Assembly: GCA_015345905.1 (NCBI GenBank)
Contig: JADDTR010000042.1
Coordinates: 1-64,000, forward strand
Source: Aotearoamyces nothofagi
Taxonomy: Eukaryota; Ascomycota; Leotiomycetes; Leotiales; Tympanidaceae
Direction: 5' to 3'
Length of the DNA: 64,000 nt
The translations under genes and the position numbers were made by a program. Below, piece after piece: positions 31,984-43,661 of this stretch. The notes beneath the pieces were generated by a model, which saw only the letters and a list, made by a program, of their open reading frames with translations, had not been told where the DNA came from and searched no databases. Position 1 is the first letter of the stretch, and each line of letters begins with the position of its first letter.

Positions 31984-33052
31984 AGTGCCTGGCCAATTGC
32001 CCCCATGGTACAGTACAGGCTGTCGTCACGCTCTCCGCTTGGCAACTGGCCAAGCCCTCCTGTGCCCCTCGACGTACGGCACTGTACTGTATGGTGTGCG
32101 GTGAATTAGGGGTTGTGGGTGTCGCTCCCTCGTAAGTCGCCGTGGTCATCCATCCATCTCCACTGCAGTCAGCCCTATGCAGCCCCCTGGGCTCTCCTGT
32201 CATGGCCGTCGTCGCCCTTGCAAGCTGCATTGCATCTGCATTCTGCATCTGCCTCTGCATTTGCCGCTTCCTGATTGCTGCTCAGCATCCCATAGTTCAT
32301 GAGATATAACTTGCATTGCCGCCCTTTTCCTAGTCCGACGCCTTTTGGGGCCGGTTGAGCCCTTTTTGCTACAGTAGGTCGATCCCTCAGTCGGTCAAGT
32401 TAGTCAATGTGATCAGGTGTATAAAGCCATCCAAGGAAGAGATTCTCACTGCATCACTGCATTACTGCATTAACGGAGGTTATGCCTGTGTTTCTCGGGC
32501 CACATTGTTGTGAGCTTGGATTGTTTTTGATTTGATATGCTGAATGTTACAGTATGGTAGGTGCCTTCCCTAATGTGCACAGTGCACGTCTATTATCTAC
32601 GCCTTGGCTGCCTCGTCAGGCCTGAACTCTTGTTTTGTGCACTTCCACACAAATACTTCCAATCTTCATGTTACCCGTAGATTAGATGTCAGTGGCCTAA
32701 TGAAGATTATACCAGGAGCTGTTCTATGTTCTCCAAGGTAGGCATACCTCCTAGTATATTATACTAAGAGCTGTGCATCATATCCTGCAGGAGTTGCTTC
32801 TTGAACTAGGAATTCCAGCAAGATGACAATAAGCCAGTCTGTAGCAGGCTAGAGTAGAAAATCGAGATGCTACACTGAAGCTGACTCTGAGGAAGACCTC
32901 TTCAAGACCTCTTCCCTGGCCTAGAAGAGGATCACGGCTTGTTACATACATCCAATTCACAAGTACAGTGAATATAAAACAACACGAGTCTTGAGACGCG
33001 CCTCTTAATGCACTACACATCCCCTTTCTCCAACTACGACGCTCCTTTGCTT

Positions 33053-35000
33053 TCATGCGGGATTCTCCCCCATACCCCCTGCTCCTCGCTTCGCTCGCTC
33101 ACTCCTCTCCCCTTCTCCAGGCAAAACATTCAAGCACTCTCTCAACACATTATACCCAAAATTATAATCATGAAAGTCCTCCGGCGTCCCTACCTTCGTT
33201 AGTTACAATTTCAAGCATTACCTTGAATCATCCTGTGAAAATGAATTTAGAAAAAAAGAAGAAAAACTTACTCGGGACCTTCCCATCAACATACCGTCTC
33301 GCTTCCTCCTCAATTCGCCCCGCCTGGTCCTGCCCCGCATTCGAAAATATCTGCATCGCCGCCGTCCGATTCCATCTTACCTTTTCGAACAGTGCGAGCC
33401 GCTCCGGCACCTCGGCCGTCGACTTGACATGGGAAAGAAGCGCGCCGAGTGCCGCCCCATCTTCGATTGCTTGGCCGCCGCCTTGACCCTGATCTGAACG
33501 AGCAGCACATATCAGTATATATACAATAAAATGGAGAAGTGAGGGGGGTTCTCTTGCGTGGAAGCATGGGATGAGCGGCGTCGCCGATAAGGACCACTTT
33601 GCCCCTCGTCCAGCTAGGCATAGGGCTGCGGAATAAAAGTTTCCAGAGTTTGAGATCTTCGGCTTTGCTATGAAGAGAATGTCAGACCGCGTTTCATTCT
33701 CGACGGAACATCTCCGCAACATACCTGCAAACAGCCTTCAGACCCGGATGGAACCCGTCGAAAGTCTGAAGTAGCCTTTCGAGAGGAGCTGAAACGTTCC
33801 ATTCTGGCACATCTTAGATTAAGAATTGTTCGTTGGAGCGGAGCTCGAGCCTTTCTTTACCTTCCACATATTCTTCTCCGTCGACTTCTTTGTGGATGCC
33901 AACAAAGTTATAGAGTGCCCCTCTACAACCAGCATATCAACTTAGCAGAAACCCGTTGGATGGCACAGGTGGTGATCTTACGCTCTACACGGATACCAAA
34001 CAAGTCTCCGCTCACCCAGCGTAAAGACACTAATTCCCGACCCAACGCCCTCAAAAAGCGGCCTTGTATCGTCCGCTTCTAGCAACTTTTGTGTCGGTAT
34101 CAAGAACCGGAAGGCCGAGAAACCAGTCTGTGATGCCGGGATCTCGTGCCCAATCACATCTCGGACGAACCTCGACTTGCAGAGTTATTAGAAGTCGTCC
34201 AAGGAGAGAGATGCCGCATCTGGCTGGGTCGGTGCATGCCTGCTTACATGGACTCCATCAGCCACCACAATCAAGTCTTTCTGGACCGTCGTCTCGTCTG
34301 CTAGTCTCAAGACCCCATTCTCGCAATCCACCTCTGTGACTTCCGAAGAGACATTCAGCCTGACAGCCGGTGAGCCATCGCGCTGTTCCAGCGCCACGTC
34401 TTTCAAGCCATTGTGCAGATCAACTCGATGCAGGAAATAGGCCCCTGACCCGTACTTTTCCGGCCAGTGGCTGTATTCTGCACTGTATATTGCTTCCAGT
34501 TTATCCCCAGTGAATACCCGTCCCTAATTTCCATGTATCCCAATTAGCAAAATCCCAATTCTCGTCCTTGCGCTCCGACACCCTCACCCTTTTCTCTTCA
34601 ACCGAAAACAGCCCACTCACCTGCCCGAAGACCATCGCATCCGCCTTTGCGAAATCGAATCCCCAATACCGCAATACGCGCGACGCGTTGGGACACACGT
34701 GTATCGCAGCTCCCACTTCGTTCCCAAATCGCGACCGCTCAAAGACCTGGTTAGAAACATCAATAGGCCGCTTCTTCCTTGTATCCTCCCCTTTTTTCTT
34801 CTCCCTTTTCGAGGAAGTCATATCCATACCTCAACTCGATGTCCACTGCGAGAGAGACCGGCAGCAGCAGCCAGCCCCGCAATGCCCGCTCCTATAACAG
34901 CGATATCCAATACCTTGTCGTCTGGCTGAGGCGCGAAGACACCAGCTGGTACGTCGTCGAGATATTCCGAATCCAGCTGGCCGGTTAGTTGGGTAGGCAT
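33053..35000 (-). CDS. FAD-dependent monooxygenase (salicylate-hydroxylase-like)
   Basis: Nine exons on the minus strand: 35000-34830, 34746-34621, 34523-34248, 34175-33982, 33922-33861, 33812-33725, 33667-33558, 33493-33272 and 33189-33053. They give 461 aa with all phases consistent. Motifs appear in order: dinucleotide-binding VIGAGIAGL (residues about 35-43), RFGNEVGAAIHV, the DG motif ADGVHSRF (about 187-194), and the GD motif LIGDAAHPMLP (about 333-343) followed by HQGQGGGQAIEDG. The end is PRTPEDFHDYNFGYNVL, as in this group. Such enzymes hydroxylate aromatic rings using NAD(P)H and O2. Intron 7 (33494-33557) uses a GC donor (GCAAGA). A cupin gene lies divergently 510 bases away, suggesting a small aromatic-compound pathway. 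The substrate is not predictable. Confidence 0.88.
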
Positions 35001-35510
35001 GATGAGCTACGTATTATTGATCCGCTGGCGAGATTCAAGAGAAGCATTCCCATCGCGAGGCTGTACAAAGTTAATTTGTTCCTCTTCTTGCTATTTAGCT
35101 ATCTTTTGGATCTTGATGGTGGATGCATGTCGCATCAATAACCCCACAGCCCTCTCCGCCGGAGTTCCCCAATGTCTTCGACAACGGCAACGTTCCGCAA
35201 TGTGTAATATTATGCAAGATGGCGAGAATTTTTCTTTTCAGATGCTGTAGCACCATGAGAATATTACTCTCTATTAAACCATCAGGACAAAAGGTGATGG
35301 ATAAACTGATTCCCGCAGAAGGAGCGATTCATGACCGTTCTATCCTACAGTACCCCGCACTGCCCCTTGTACACCCCAATTCCATATCCTCGACTCAATT
35401 CCGAGGCTTTATTATAAGTAAGAGCACACCATATAGCCTCCTCTTAGCTATCCACGCATAACTGAACATCAAATCCGAACATAAGACCTCTCAAAAATCA
35501 ACCAGTCACC
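35001..35510. promoter_or_regulatory. Divergent intergenic region, monooxygenase/cupin
   Basis: 510 bases between the start codons of two divergent genes, a layout that favours shared control. No specific binding site could be assigned by eye. Confidence 0.35.
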
Positions 35511-36155
35511 ATGTCTATGCCACCCCGGCCCCAACAACCAAACCAAGTCTCCCCGCTCCCCGGCATCACAACCCATATCACCACCAACGACAGCTCAACC
35601 GGCCACGCCATAATCCACTCCTCCCGCCCCGGCACTTGGACCGCGTACGACTCGAAATTGATGGGGTTCAACGTCGCCTACACCACGTCGTCGTTCCCGT
35701 GCGATCTGAACTCCGACATCGATATCTCGACCCACGACACGCTCGTATCTCAATCCAAGCCGCCGCCCCCATCATCCGACGCCTCAAGCAACGCCTCTGC
35801 ACCGACTCCCAAGCTCGGCCTCGTAAACCCCAACGGCACGGTCTGCCGCATCGTCGATTTCGCGCCCTCGTTCACGTGCATGATGCACCGCACGCAGAGT
35901 CTCGACTACGCCGTCGTCATCGAGGGCGCCATCGAGCTGGTCCTTGATTCCGGCGAGGCTCAGATCATGCAGCGGGGCGACGTCGCCGTCCAGAGAGCCA
36001 CGATGCATGCGTGGCGGAACCCGAGCGCCACTGAGTGGTCGCGGATGCTGTTTGTGTTGCAGGATTGTCAGAAGGTCGTGCTGGGCGGGGAGATTATGAG
36101 GGAGGATTTGGGGAGGGGGACTGAGGGGTTGGGTGCGAGCGGGAATGATGGGTAG
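35511..36155 (+). CDS. Cupin-domain protein
   Basis: A single exon of 214 aa starting in a good context (CACCATGTCT). The cupin barrel is in the C-terminal half: PSFTCMMHRTQSLDYAVVIEG, ELVLDSGEAQIMQRGDVAVQ and RATMHAWRNPSATEWSRML. Metal ligands seen are the His in MMHR and the His in MHAW; the first motif has fewer histidines than a classic dioxygenase cupin. Proteins of this shape are often next to oxygenases in fungi and act as small enzymes or cyclases or isomerases, mostly uncharacterised. The divergent FAD monooxygenase supports a role on an aromatic or polyketide-type product. The gene is GC-rich relative to its flanks and looks complete. Confidence 0.8.
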   Translation: MSMPPRPQQPNQVSPLPGITTHITTNDSSTGHAIIHSSRPGTWTAYDSKLMGFNVAYTTSSFPCDLNSDIDISTHDTLVSQSKPPPPSSDASSNASAPTPKLGLVNPNGTVCRIVDFAPSFTCMMHRTQSLDYAVVIEGAIELVLDSGEAQIMQRGDVAVQRATMHAWRNPSATEWSRMLFVLQDCQKVVLGGEIMREDLGRGTEGLGASGNDG

Positions 36156-36367
36156 AGAACGACTGAGGATTTAGGGTTGGCATGCCGTCAATGTTTGTCC
36201 TTAGATATTAATACGTGCTTATTGCATCAGTCACGTAACATCAACGAAATAGAAAGATGGGGACTAACTTGCCAGACTTGAAATTAAGATTGAAGAAGTA
36301 CTTAATCCAATGCCAGAAATCATTCAGTGAATCTTGCCTTCTTAGCAATGATTCCATCTATCATTTA

Positions 36368-37541
36368 TTACAAGGTAAAAAAAACACCCGGTCTTCTCGG
36401 ATCTGGCAATGGTGGGGTCGTCTGTTCCAACCTCCGATGGATCGCGACCAACTCCTCCCTCGTACCCTCAACGGTCCACGGGAGGCGCTTGTCCATGCCA
36501 CTCTCCCGGAAATCCACATGCCTCAGGGCGGGGCAGTGGTCCACCAGCTCCTGCGTCATGAGGGTCGAGAGCTGGCTGACGCTGCGCGCGACGACCGTCT
36601 GCAGAGACGGCAGCCTCCGGAGCTGGTCGACGAGGTAGACGTTGTAGATGGGGCACAGCTCGTCCTGCTTCCAGGTCCAGGCTTTCGGCAGGTCCGAGGC
36701 GTAGATTGCCTTGGTCCAGCTGGTGGGCGGGTGGTCGGCGTGGCCGACCAGGAAGTCCATGGCGATCTGCAGCTGAGAGATGTTGAGCGTGCTTGCGGGG
36801 CGTTAGACGTTATATTGCTATAGATATGGGGCTTGCTCACGTCAGTTTCTCACATGCTTTGATGGCATGGCATAGTCCGCCGATGGGAATGTCGCGATTT
36901 AACGCCCATGATTCCAGGAAAGGACTCGGGTGTGGATGACTGCTCGTATGCGGAGGAAACTGGCGAGGGTGTTTCCGAGCCTGCGATGCACGAGCTACTA
37001 GGTATAGATCGTGATTCCTAAATTTCCATTCTCTCCAACCTGCCAGTGGCTGTCTCTGTTCTTGTGGTTCAGCACCGAACCCACTAAGATCCAGCACTCG
37101 AACCATGTCCCCATACTGTCTTTTATGCCCAACGGTGTGCGCGAATTGTGCATAACGATATGTTGATGCAAACTTGGGCGTGTGATACATATTGGCTGCT
37201 GCAGTTTCTATCAAGTTGGAATTTGCTCGCATGAGAGAGTGTAGGTCATTTTGCGATAGATGCTTGAAGATAATGTCTAGAATCTCTGCTGGCATTGTTG
37301 CAAGACTGGGCCTAGGACCAAGTCTGCGGCGTCGAGATCTGACAGATTCCGACACAGACTTTGTGGATATCGAGGCATTGGACTGGCGTCTCCTTTGTCT
37401 TAGAACAACCGAGAGATTCGATTCTGTTCGTGTTCTCTTAGGAGCAAGCTCAGGAGGTATGAGAGATCTGATGTTTTGTCTCATAGATACAGTTCCAGTT
37501 GTGGATTCATGTTCGGCCATATTCATTGTCAGATTTATCAT
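36368..37541 (-). CDS. F-box protein
   Basis: Two exons, 37541-36841 and 36791-36368, give 374 aa. The 49-base intron is GTGAGC...CCGCAAG with branch GTCTAACG and joins KLT to TLNISQLQ. After a disordered basic stretch there is an F-box, LATMPAEILDIIFKHLSQNDLHSLM, then a leucine-rich-like helical region ending ...DPRRPGVFFTL. F-box proteins bring substrates to SCF ubiquitin ligases through Skp1. The first in-frame ATG (37541) was used. The frame stays open upstream to about 37688 with no ATG, and a second ATG at 37733 could join by a very short splice, so the true N-terminus may be longer. Target unknown. Confidence 0.75.
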
Positions 37542-37733
37542 TCCTTTAGGTCCTGCTGGTCCATTCTCGTTGATCTGTGATAGTTCAAAATTGTGGATTC
37601 GCTTTGGTTGCCTCGTCGGCGAGGCTGAGGTAGAAGAGGAAAGGAAGTGGTGGTGGCTGAAGGCAAGACCGTTAGAGCGTTGCGACACACGCAGAGAGTC
37701 GAGATCTCTGCGACGACCCCTATATTGGGCGAC

Positions 37734-39285
37734 ATGTTAGTGTTTGTCTGCAAGTTATGACTCTAGTGAAATGGGGATAAAACGAGCAACATACATCGTC
37801 GCTATCGCGTCGCTCTGGAACTCGCATATACCGATAAGCCATGTATCTTGACGATAGGATACACTCTATGTGCAAATCAGGAAAGCGCATTATAAAGTAC
37901 GCAATAGAATAAAAGGACATGAGTAAGACCCGGGTCGAGGCATCAGAATCAGCACATGGCATAGGCACGCGCTGATAGCTAATGTGCTTTGGCTTTAGGT
38001 AGAAATCCTAGATGGCGCAAAGGGTTTATAGATGGGTGAAATGGAGATCAGGTGTGCCAGCGAAACCTTGCAGCTGCTATTCTGTGAAACAAAACAGTGT
38101 TGATGGTGAGTGGAGGAATTTGTCTTGGAATGTCTTGGTTTTCCACATCCAAGCTTATAGAGTACCGTAAGTGCGCCCCTCCAACTCCTCCACCCAACAT
38201 AGATATACTTTAGGCTTCTGGGAGGCGGTGCTCCATAAAGGACGCCGTACGGCTCCAGCAGGTGTGGACTCTATCCAGCCTGAAGGCGTTCCTCAAAAGC
38301 CTGCTACGGCGGACTTGTTCAGTGGACGAAAGCCTAGGCTGAACGTCCAGGGACGAGCTCGATGGAAGATTGAGCAGAACCAGAACGAAGTAACGTTGTA
38401 GCTGAAGCCTCGAAGCACTGCTAGGTGGGGTCCGCCATTTCGCATCCCTTTCAGCTTTCAGCACTAAACCGAAGGTGGTCAGTATACTGGCGATTAGATT
38501 CAGCTATTTGTCCGACCGGGTCTGGTATACGGCGCCTGTATGACTGTGACTGATACACGAACACGACCCCCTGATGCATACAACTGTCAATGATGACGTT
38601 GTATGAGGCACTGCCCTCCCACGGATGGATAAGCTGTCGATTTAGCTCGAATTTGCAGCATAAATACTGGAAGGGATTTGAAACCCAACTGGACCGAATT
38701 GGCCCTTGGTGGAAACGAAAGGGTGGGTGTGAGCCAGCTACACCAGCGAAACCCTTCGAGTTCCCAAGACGAGAAGCAGGTTGTTCTTGAGCTTGAGGAG
38801 ATTGGAATTGGTTGAAGAGGGTGCACCGCCCGCTACCTCACGCCGATGTTTCTTATCGCGCGATAGCATGGTTGCGAAGGCCTCTATGTAACAGTGAGCG
38901 GGCTGCTGTCACGCTGCCTGACGGGGCGTCCTAGAGCGTCTTATAGTACACGGGCGTCCCTTATAATACCTTAGATCTATGCCTGAGGTGACTCAATCCG
39001 GTCGCTGTAGCGTGCTACTCGCAGAAATTTAATCAAATAAAAAATCCTATAAAGAACTCTTATTCAAGATATCCCCTAGCACAAAGCACAACCGGCAATA
39101 TAAAATTATAGGGTGCGCGGCGAGTGGGTGAGTGGATCTCACGCCTTAGAAGCTCGGATTGAGCTAAGCCGACAGCTTCGCTTGGTGCTTTCCCCACAAT
39201 CCGTCACAGTACAGCCTCAATCACAGATTGCGAACCTCACCCTTTCTTCCTTCAGCGCTGCAGTAGCTCTCACGGGTTCTTAGCT
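37734..39285. other. Gene-free interval
   Basis: About 1.5 kb between the F-box gene and CSN4. No open frame has support. The last 150 bases before 39286 are the likely CSN4 promoter and leader. Confidence 0.5.
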
Positions 39286-40586
39286 ATGGCATCCTCTAAC
39301 GTTGTCCAAGCTCTGGAGCAGATCTCCACGTCTTCTGACAAACCTAAAGACTATGCGTCACTCCTCAAGCTTATCCACGCAACCCCCAACGTCTCTACTT
39401 CAGATCTCACTGCCATAATCGACGCCATCTTCGACGACTCGCTCGGAATCGTCGCAACCCGCTCTCTATTGATTGACTTCATCTCCCTTCTAACCGCTGT
39501 CCCAATCGCCGACACTCAGATCGCCGTTGGAACCCACCTTCTCGATCTCCTACAATCACAAGCTTCACCCCTTGAAGACCAAGTCGCCCAAATACGCATC
39601 CTGATCGCCACTGCATACGAAAGCGACGAGGATTTTCTGGCTGCTGCTACAGTTCTAGCAGGTATCCCGCTTGACTCGTCTCAGCGCAAGATTGGCCCAG
39701 AGGAGAAGGCACGAATTTGGATTCGAATCACGCGCAATTACCTCGAAGTTGACGACACTACATCTGCAGAAATATACCTGAACAAGTTTAAAAATGTAGT
39801 TCACCAAGTGACTGATGGAGAGTTATTGATACACTTCCAGTTATCCCAGGCTAGGATTCATGATGCGCATAGGGACTTCTTATCCGCTGCGAAAGGATAT
39901 CAAGATATTAGCTTGAGCCCTAGCATTGCGGAGGAAGAGAGATTACACACGCTAAGCATGGCGGTCAAATGTGCTGTACTGGCACCTGCTGGTCCTGCTA
40001 GATCAAAAGCTCTTAAGCGTCTCTACGGTGACGAGCGAGCAGTCCAACTTGAAGAGTTTGGTATACTAGAGAAGATGCTCTTCGACCGCGTTATCGCACC
40101 GGCTGAAATCGAGAAATTTGCTCAAGGTCTCCAAACTCATCAGCTAGCACGAACAGGTGACGGATCAACGGTATTGGCCAAAGCGATGGGCGAGCACAAC
40201 CTTCTCGGTGCGTCACGTTTGTACTCAAATATTGGCTTTGATGAGTTGGGATTACTGCTAGGGTTAGATGGTGAGAAGGCCGAAGAGATGACCGCCAGGA
40301 TGATTGAACAGGGTAGATTGTTGGGAAGGATCGATCAAATTGAACGAGTCATTTGGTTCGAGGGAGGCGAGGCGACAGGGGAGAAGGGAAGCGCGAGGAG
40401 GGAGGGAGTAGTTAATGGAGAGTTAAGGCGATGGGATGGAAATGTTGAGGGATTGGCCCAAAGTGTAGAAGGTGTGACGACCATGTTGCAGATGGCATAT
40501 CCGGTAAGTCCTCATCCAAATGAAGGGGGCATTGACGTTACTGATATGTCTTGAAGGCTTTCGTCGCTGCGAATCTCGTAGTCTGA
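39286..40586 (+). CDS. CSN4: COP9 signalosome subunit 4
   Basis: Exons 39286-40503 and 40557-40586 give 415 aa. The 53-base intron (GTAAGT...TTGAAG) lies close to the end, and the final exon of only 30 bases encodes AFVAANLVV. The N-terminal helical repeats (YASLLKLIH, DEDFLAAATVLAGIPLD, ARIWIRITRNYLEVDDTTSAEIYLNK) and the PCI domain (LDLQ-type winged helix; RLYGDERAVQL through AKAMGEHNLLGASRLYSNIGFDEL) are characteristic. The COP9 complex removes Nedd8 from cullins and in filamentous fungi controls development and secondary metabolism (CsnD in Aspergillus nidulans). The gene is complete. It acts in the nucleus and cytoplasm. Confidence 0.92.
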
Positions 40587-41555
40587 GAATGTTGCAATCC
40601 GCGAAATTGGTTTGATGAAATGATATTGACGATTAATGGGGCGTTTGAGAGGGCTTCGCATTTACAAGAAGGCTGCATGACACATATGGGCGTTAGGCTG
40701 AGGAGCGAATAGATTATTCTAGTCAATTTCCTCAATTGTATGAACTTGATATTCCCAAGGCAGTATTATATCAGTTAGAAAAAGCTAAAGAAGTTCGACA
40801 TAACTTGCTGTATTATCTAATATTTTGATATCATCAGTATCGTCAGTAAAGGTCGTTAGTGCACGGAAACAGAGGAGTTTAAAAATCAAAGAAAGATATG
40901 CTTTATTCAGTAGCAGACTATTTACTCCTGCTTCACGAAAAAATATAATGTGATCAACACCTGTAGACCCTGAGGTTAGGAAAACGTGTGCAATGTAACT
41001 GGGGGAATGCAAGTTCTCTCGCCACCATGGCAAGCAATCACAAGGCTCAACTACTATCTAGCAAAGAAGCTTGTGGCGAGCAATCCTGTATTAAAACGAC
41101 ACATACATCTATATCTCTATCGACGACATCCCCCGCCCTCGACGACAGCGATGCTAGCAACAGCGAGAAGGCCAAACCGCGGCGAAGCTCTTGCTCACCG
41201 CAACGAGATATCAAGCACGTAGCAAACTCCCGTTTGCGATCTAAAAAGAAAAGAGAGTCGAGCGGTCATGTCTCGATTTCTAGCATAAGGATTCTAGAAT
41301 GCAATTGTATTTCGAGGATCCCGCTCGAGGGATTACTTATAAGGCAGACGGTGGTGTTTCCGTCCAGCAGGGTTTCCTCTCGGTAGAATTGATTTCGCAC
41401 GGAAGAGTTGGGAGATTGAGTGTCTCTCCCTGAGATATCTCAGAAAGGGACTCATGAATCCGTATGAGGAAAAAGCTGGGTGAGAGCAGAGCCGTGAGCG
41501 ATCTGGGGATATTGAGGGGGATGGAATAGGATTGCTGCTTCTGGAGGCGGGCAGG

Positions 41556-41586
<31 letters not shown>

Positions 41587-42342
41587 CGGCGACAGGCCTG
41601 CGGATGGCGGCGGAGAGGGCGGTGGCAGAGGACCTGCAGATGGCGAGGAGTCGGAGGATGAAGTTCGGGACAAGGGAGCTGGCGACCGCTGCTCTGTGCC
41701 TTCTATCGGTTCATATCTCTGATCATATATTCGGCATCCGTATTCTGCACGCCACTTCGCTTCACGTACCTAGTTCTCAGATATCTTATACTACTACAAT
41801 CTCCATTGCCGCTCTCCCCTCCTCTCTTCTTGTAGCCATCATATTCTCTAACCCTAATAAACGCCTGATGTGCGTCTCGTCTCGTTTCTTTCTCCGTTCG
41901 TCCCTCCTACTTTCTCTTCTTTTCCCCCATCTCTTCTAGGCTTCTTTCATGGGGGGTCGTCCCCCAAACCCCCTATCCTCGCTACGCTCGCGTCACCTCT
42001 TAAGAACGCTATATTTCCTGGCCGCGTCAGAAGGCTGCTTTAAACTGTCTGCTTTGTGTTGTGCTTTGTATATGCTCATGGCTATTCCCAGCCTATATGT
42101 AAAAGTAGTTCACTTTCAAGTTTGGCGAGGGGGGTGGATAGGTGATAGAGCTCTTGGAATCACACGCCAGATTTCATACAGCCGTAAATATATTCCATGT
42201 AAGGCTGAACTGGTTGATATCACCGGCTTAAATACTATCAATTAATAAGGGTTTATAACGCTCTTGAACGCAAGCTTGATACATGCCGCATTTTGACTTC
42301 AGAGACTCTTTTCTGTAGTCCTCTAGCTTGGCAATTTCCTGA
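40587..42342. other. Gene-free interval with (TA)n and a small open frame
   Basis: About 1.75 kb without a recognised gene. An ATG at 41028 in a strong context (CCACCATGG) opens a basic, Ser-rich frame of about 119 codons to 41386. It has no known relatives and is not called. A TA dinucleotide run lies at about 41556-41583. Confidence 0.45.
41556..41583. repeat. (TA)n microsatellite
   Basis: About 14 TA dinucleotides in gene-free DNA. Confidence 0.9.
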
Positions 42343-43214
42343 TTACTCGCCTCCCGCAGTCACAATGGCCATCTGCCTGCCACTTATGATCTGGGCCAGT
42401 TTCTGTGCGATGTGATCACCCATGACTCCATAGCCGTAGGGTGTGAAATGCACGCCATCGTCCCAGATCTGCTCTTTGCTCTTTTCAGGAAGAGAATGAT
42501 AAGGCATGAGGGCGTGGAGATCTAGCGTATAGCTGCGAGTTAGGAATGTCAGCATGTTTGCTGGCCGTCAAAATTGTAGCGAAATGAGAAGTATCGATCC
42601 GTTGTCCCTCATTGTCTACAATTTCAGATAAACATACAACTTCTCGGCCTCGTGCTCCAAAATCAGCCTGTTCAGCTCGTTGAGCCTCTCATCCGCATAT
42701 TCCTCAAGCTCCTCCGGAACTGTAAGTGCGAGGACACTAGCGCCATGATCGGTAGCTGTCCAATAGAGTTCTTGCAGAGCAGCAAAAATGGCAGTCGGTG
42801 GATGGTCGTTGGCCAGATCATTTGTCCCGCCGAGGAGAATAACCCAGTCGTATGGAACAAGGGCGTGATCACCTATTTTGCTGTTCAGAATACAGGCCAT
42901 AAACAGAAACAATGAATATTAGGTGTGTGATTAGCATTGCATGTAGGGAAAGAGAGGGAGTCTGGAGATGCGGTATGGTTGGTTATTTCGGGGGGGGGGG
43001 GGTATATACATTTGTTCCTTAGACGTGGGAAGAATGTTCCTGGAGGCGAGATCACATAGTCACCGGGAGTACCGGTGACATCAGTAGTGATAGTGGCTGA
43101 TGGGAAGGAAGCGGAGAGAGAGGCCTTTAGGCTTCGGGCGTAGGGCGTGAGGATACTGGAGTAACCTGCGGTAAGGGAGTCGCCGAAGCAGAGGATGTTG
43201 ATGTGAGAAGTCAT
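42343..43214 (-). CDS. SGNH/GDSL esterase-lipase family protein
   Basis: Three exons, 43214-43010, 42872-42638 and 42532-42343, give 209 aa. Introns are 137 bases (GTATAT...CAAAATAG) and 105 bases (GTATGT...CTCGCAG). The SGNH blocks are in order: block I ILCFGDSLTAGY with the nucleophile Ser, block III WVILLGGTND with the Asn, and block V DGVHFTPYGYGVM with the catalytic Asp and His. There is no signal peptide, so it is probably intracellular. It acts as a hydrolase on an ester, with unknown substrate. The first intron has a run of 13 Cs directly after the donor. The start ATG at 43214 is the first in the conserved frame. Confidence 0.85.
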
Positions 43215-43661
43215 ATCCACTGCTCTGATGACTTCGAAATGTTGTCGGCTGATCTTTGTTGTTAGATGGATGCTTACGAGAAATACACTGGTGCTGATGC
43301 CTGGAGTTGTCGATTGGAGGCGTATGACAGGCGTGGCTCTATCGTAGTAAGCTTATCCTACCTTTGTTTTGATAAGCTGATCTTGTCACCTTTTCTATTA
43401 TTCCCGTGATATTATTACTAATATATATTATACCACCAATCTAAATAGACAGCTAGTCTCTGTGTGTTACTTTTATATCATTATATTTGAGACCTAACCA
43501 TTCAATTCTTCCACCATCAACAAATAGCCCTTCTCGATTATATAGTCCACCAAGGAATATCCAAATGAAACATTAAAATCGCTCATCCCCTCCTTCTGGT
43601 ATAAAAGCTATGCTCGAAATAAATAGAATAGCCTGCGACCGAACCCTCAACCCATCGGATA
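43215..43661. other. Short gene-free interval
   Basis: AT-rich flank between the esterase start and the 3' end of the next gene. Nothing recognisable. Confidence 0.5.

Larger units (their letters stand above)
28502..33052. other. 4.5-kb gene-free GC-rich tract upstream of the C2H2 gene
   Basis: No open frame here has homology or splice support. The many GC-rich frames overlap simple repeats and are not convincing. The tract holds at least seven microsatellites or minisatellites and three exact copies of the 14-mer GCACTGTACTGTAT. It lies 5' of the C2H2 gene on one side and at the 3' end of the FAD monooxygenase on the other. A long promoter, a long leader with upstream introns, or a non-coding RNA are all possible. 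Nothing in the sequence decides between them. Confidence 0.55.
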
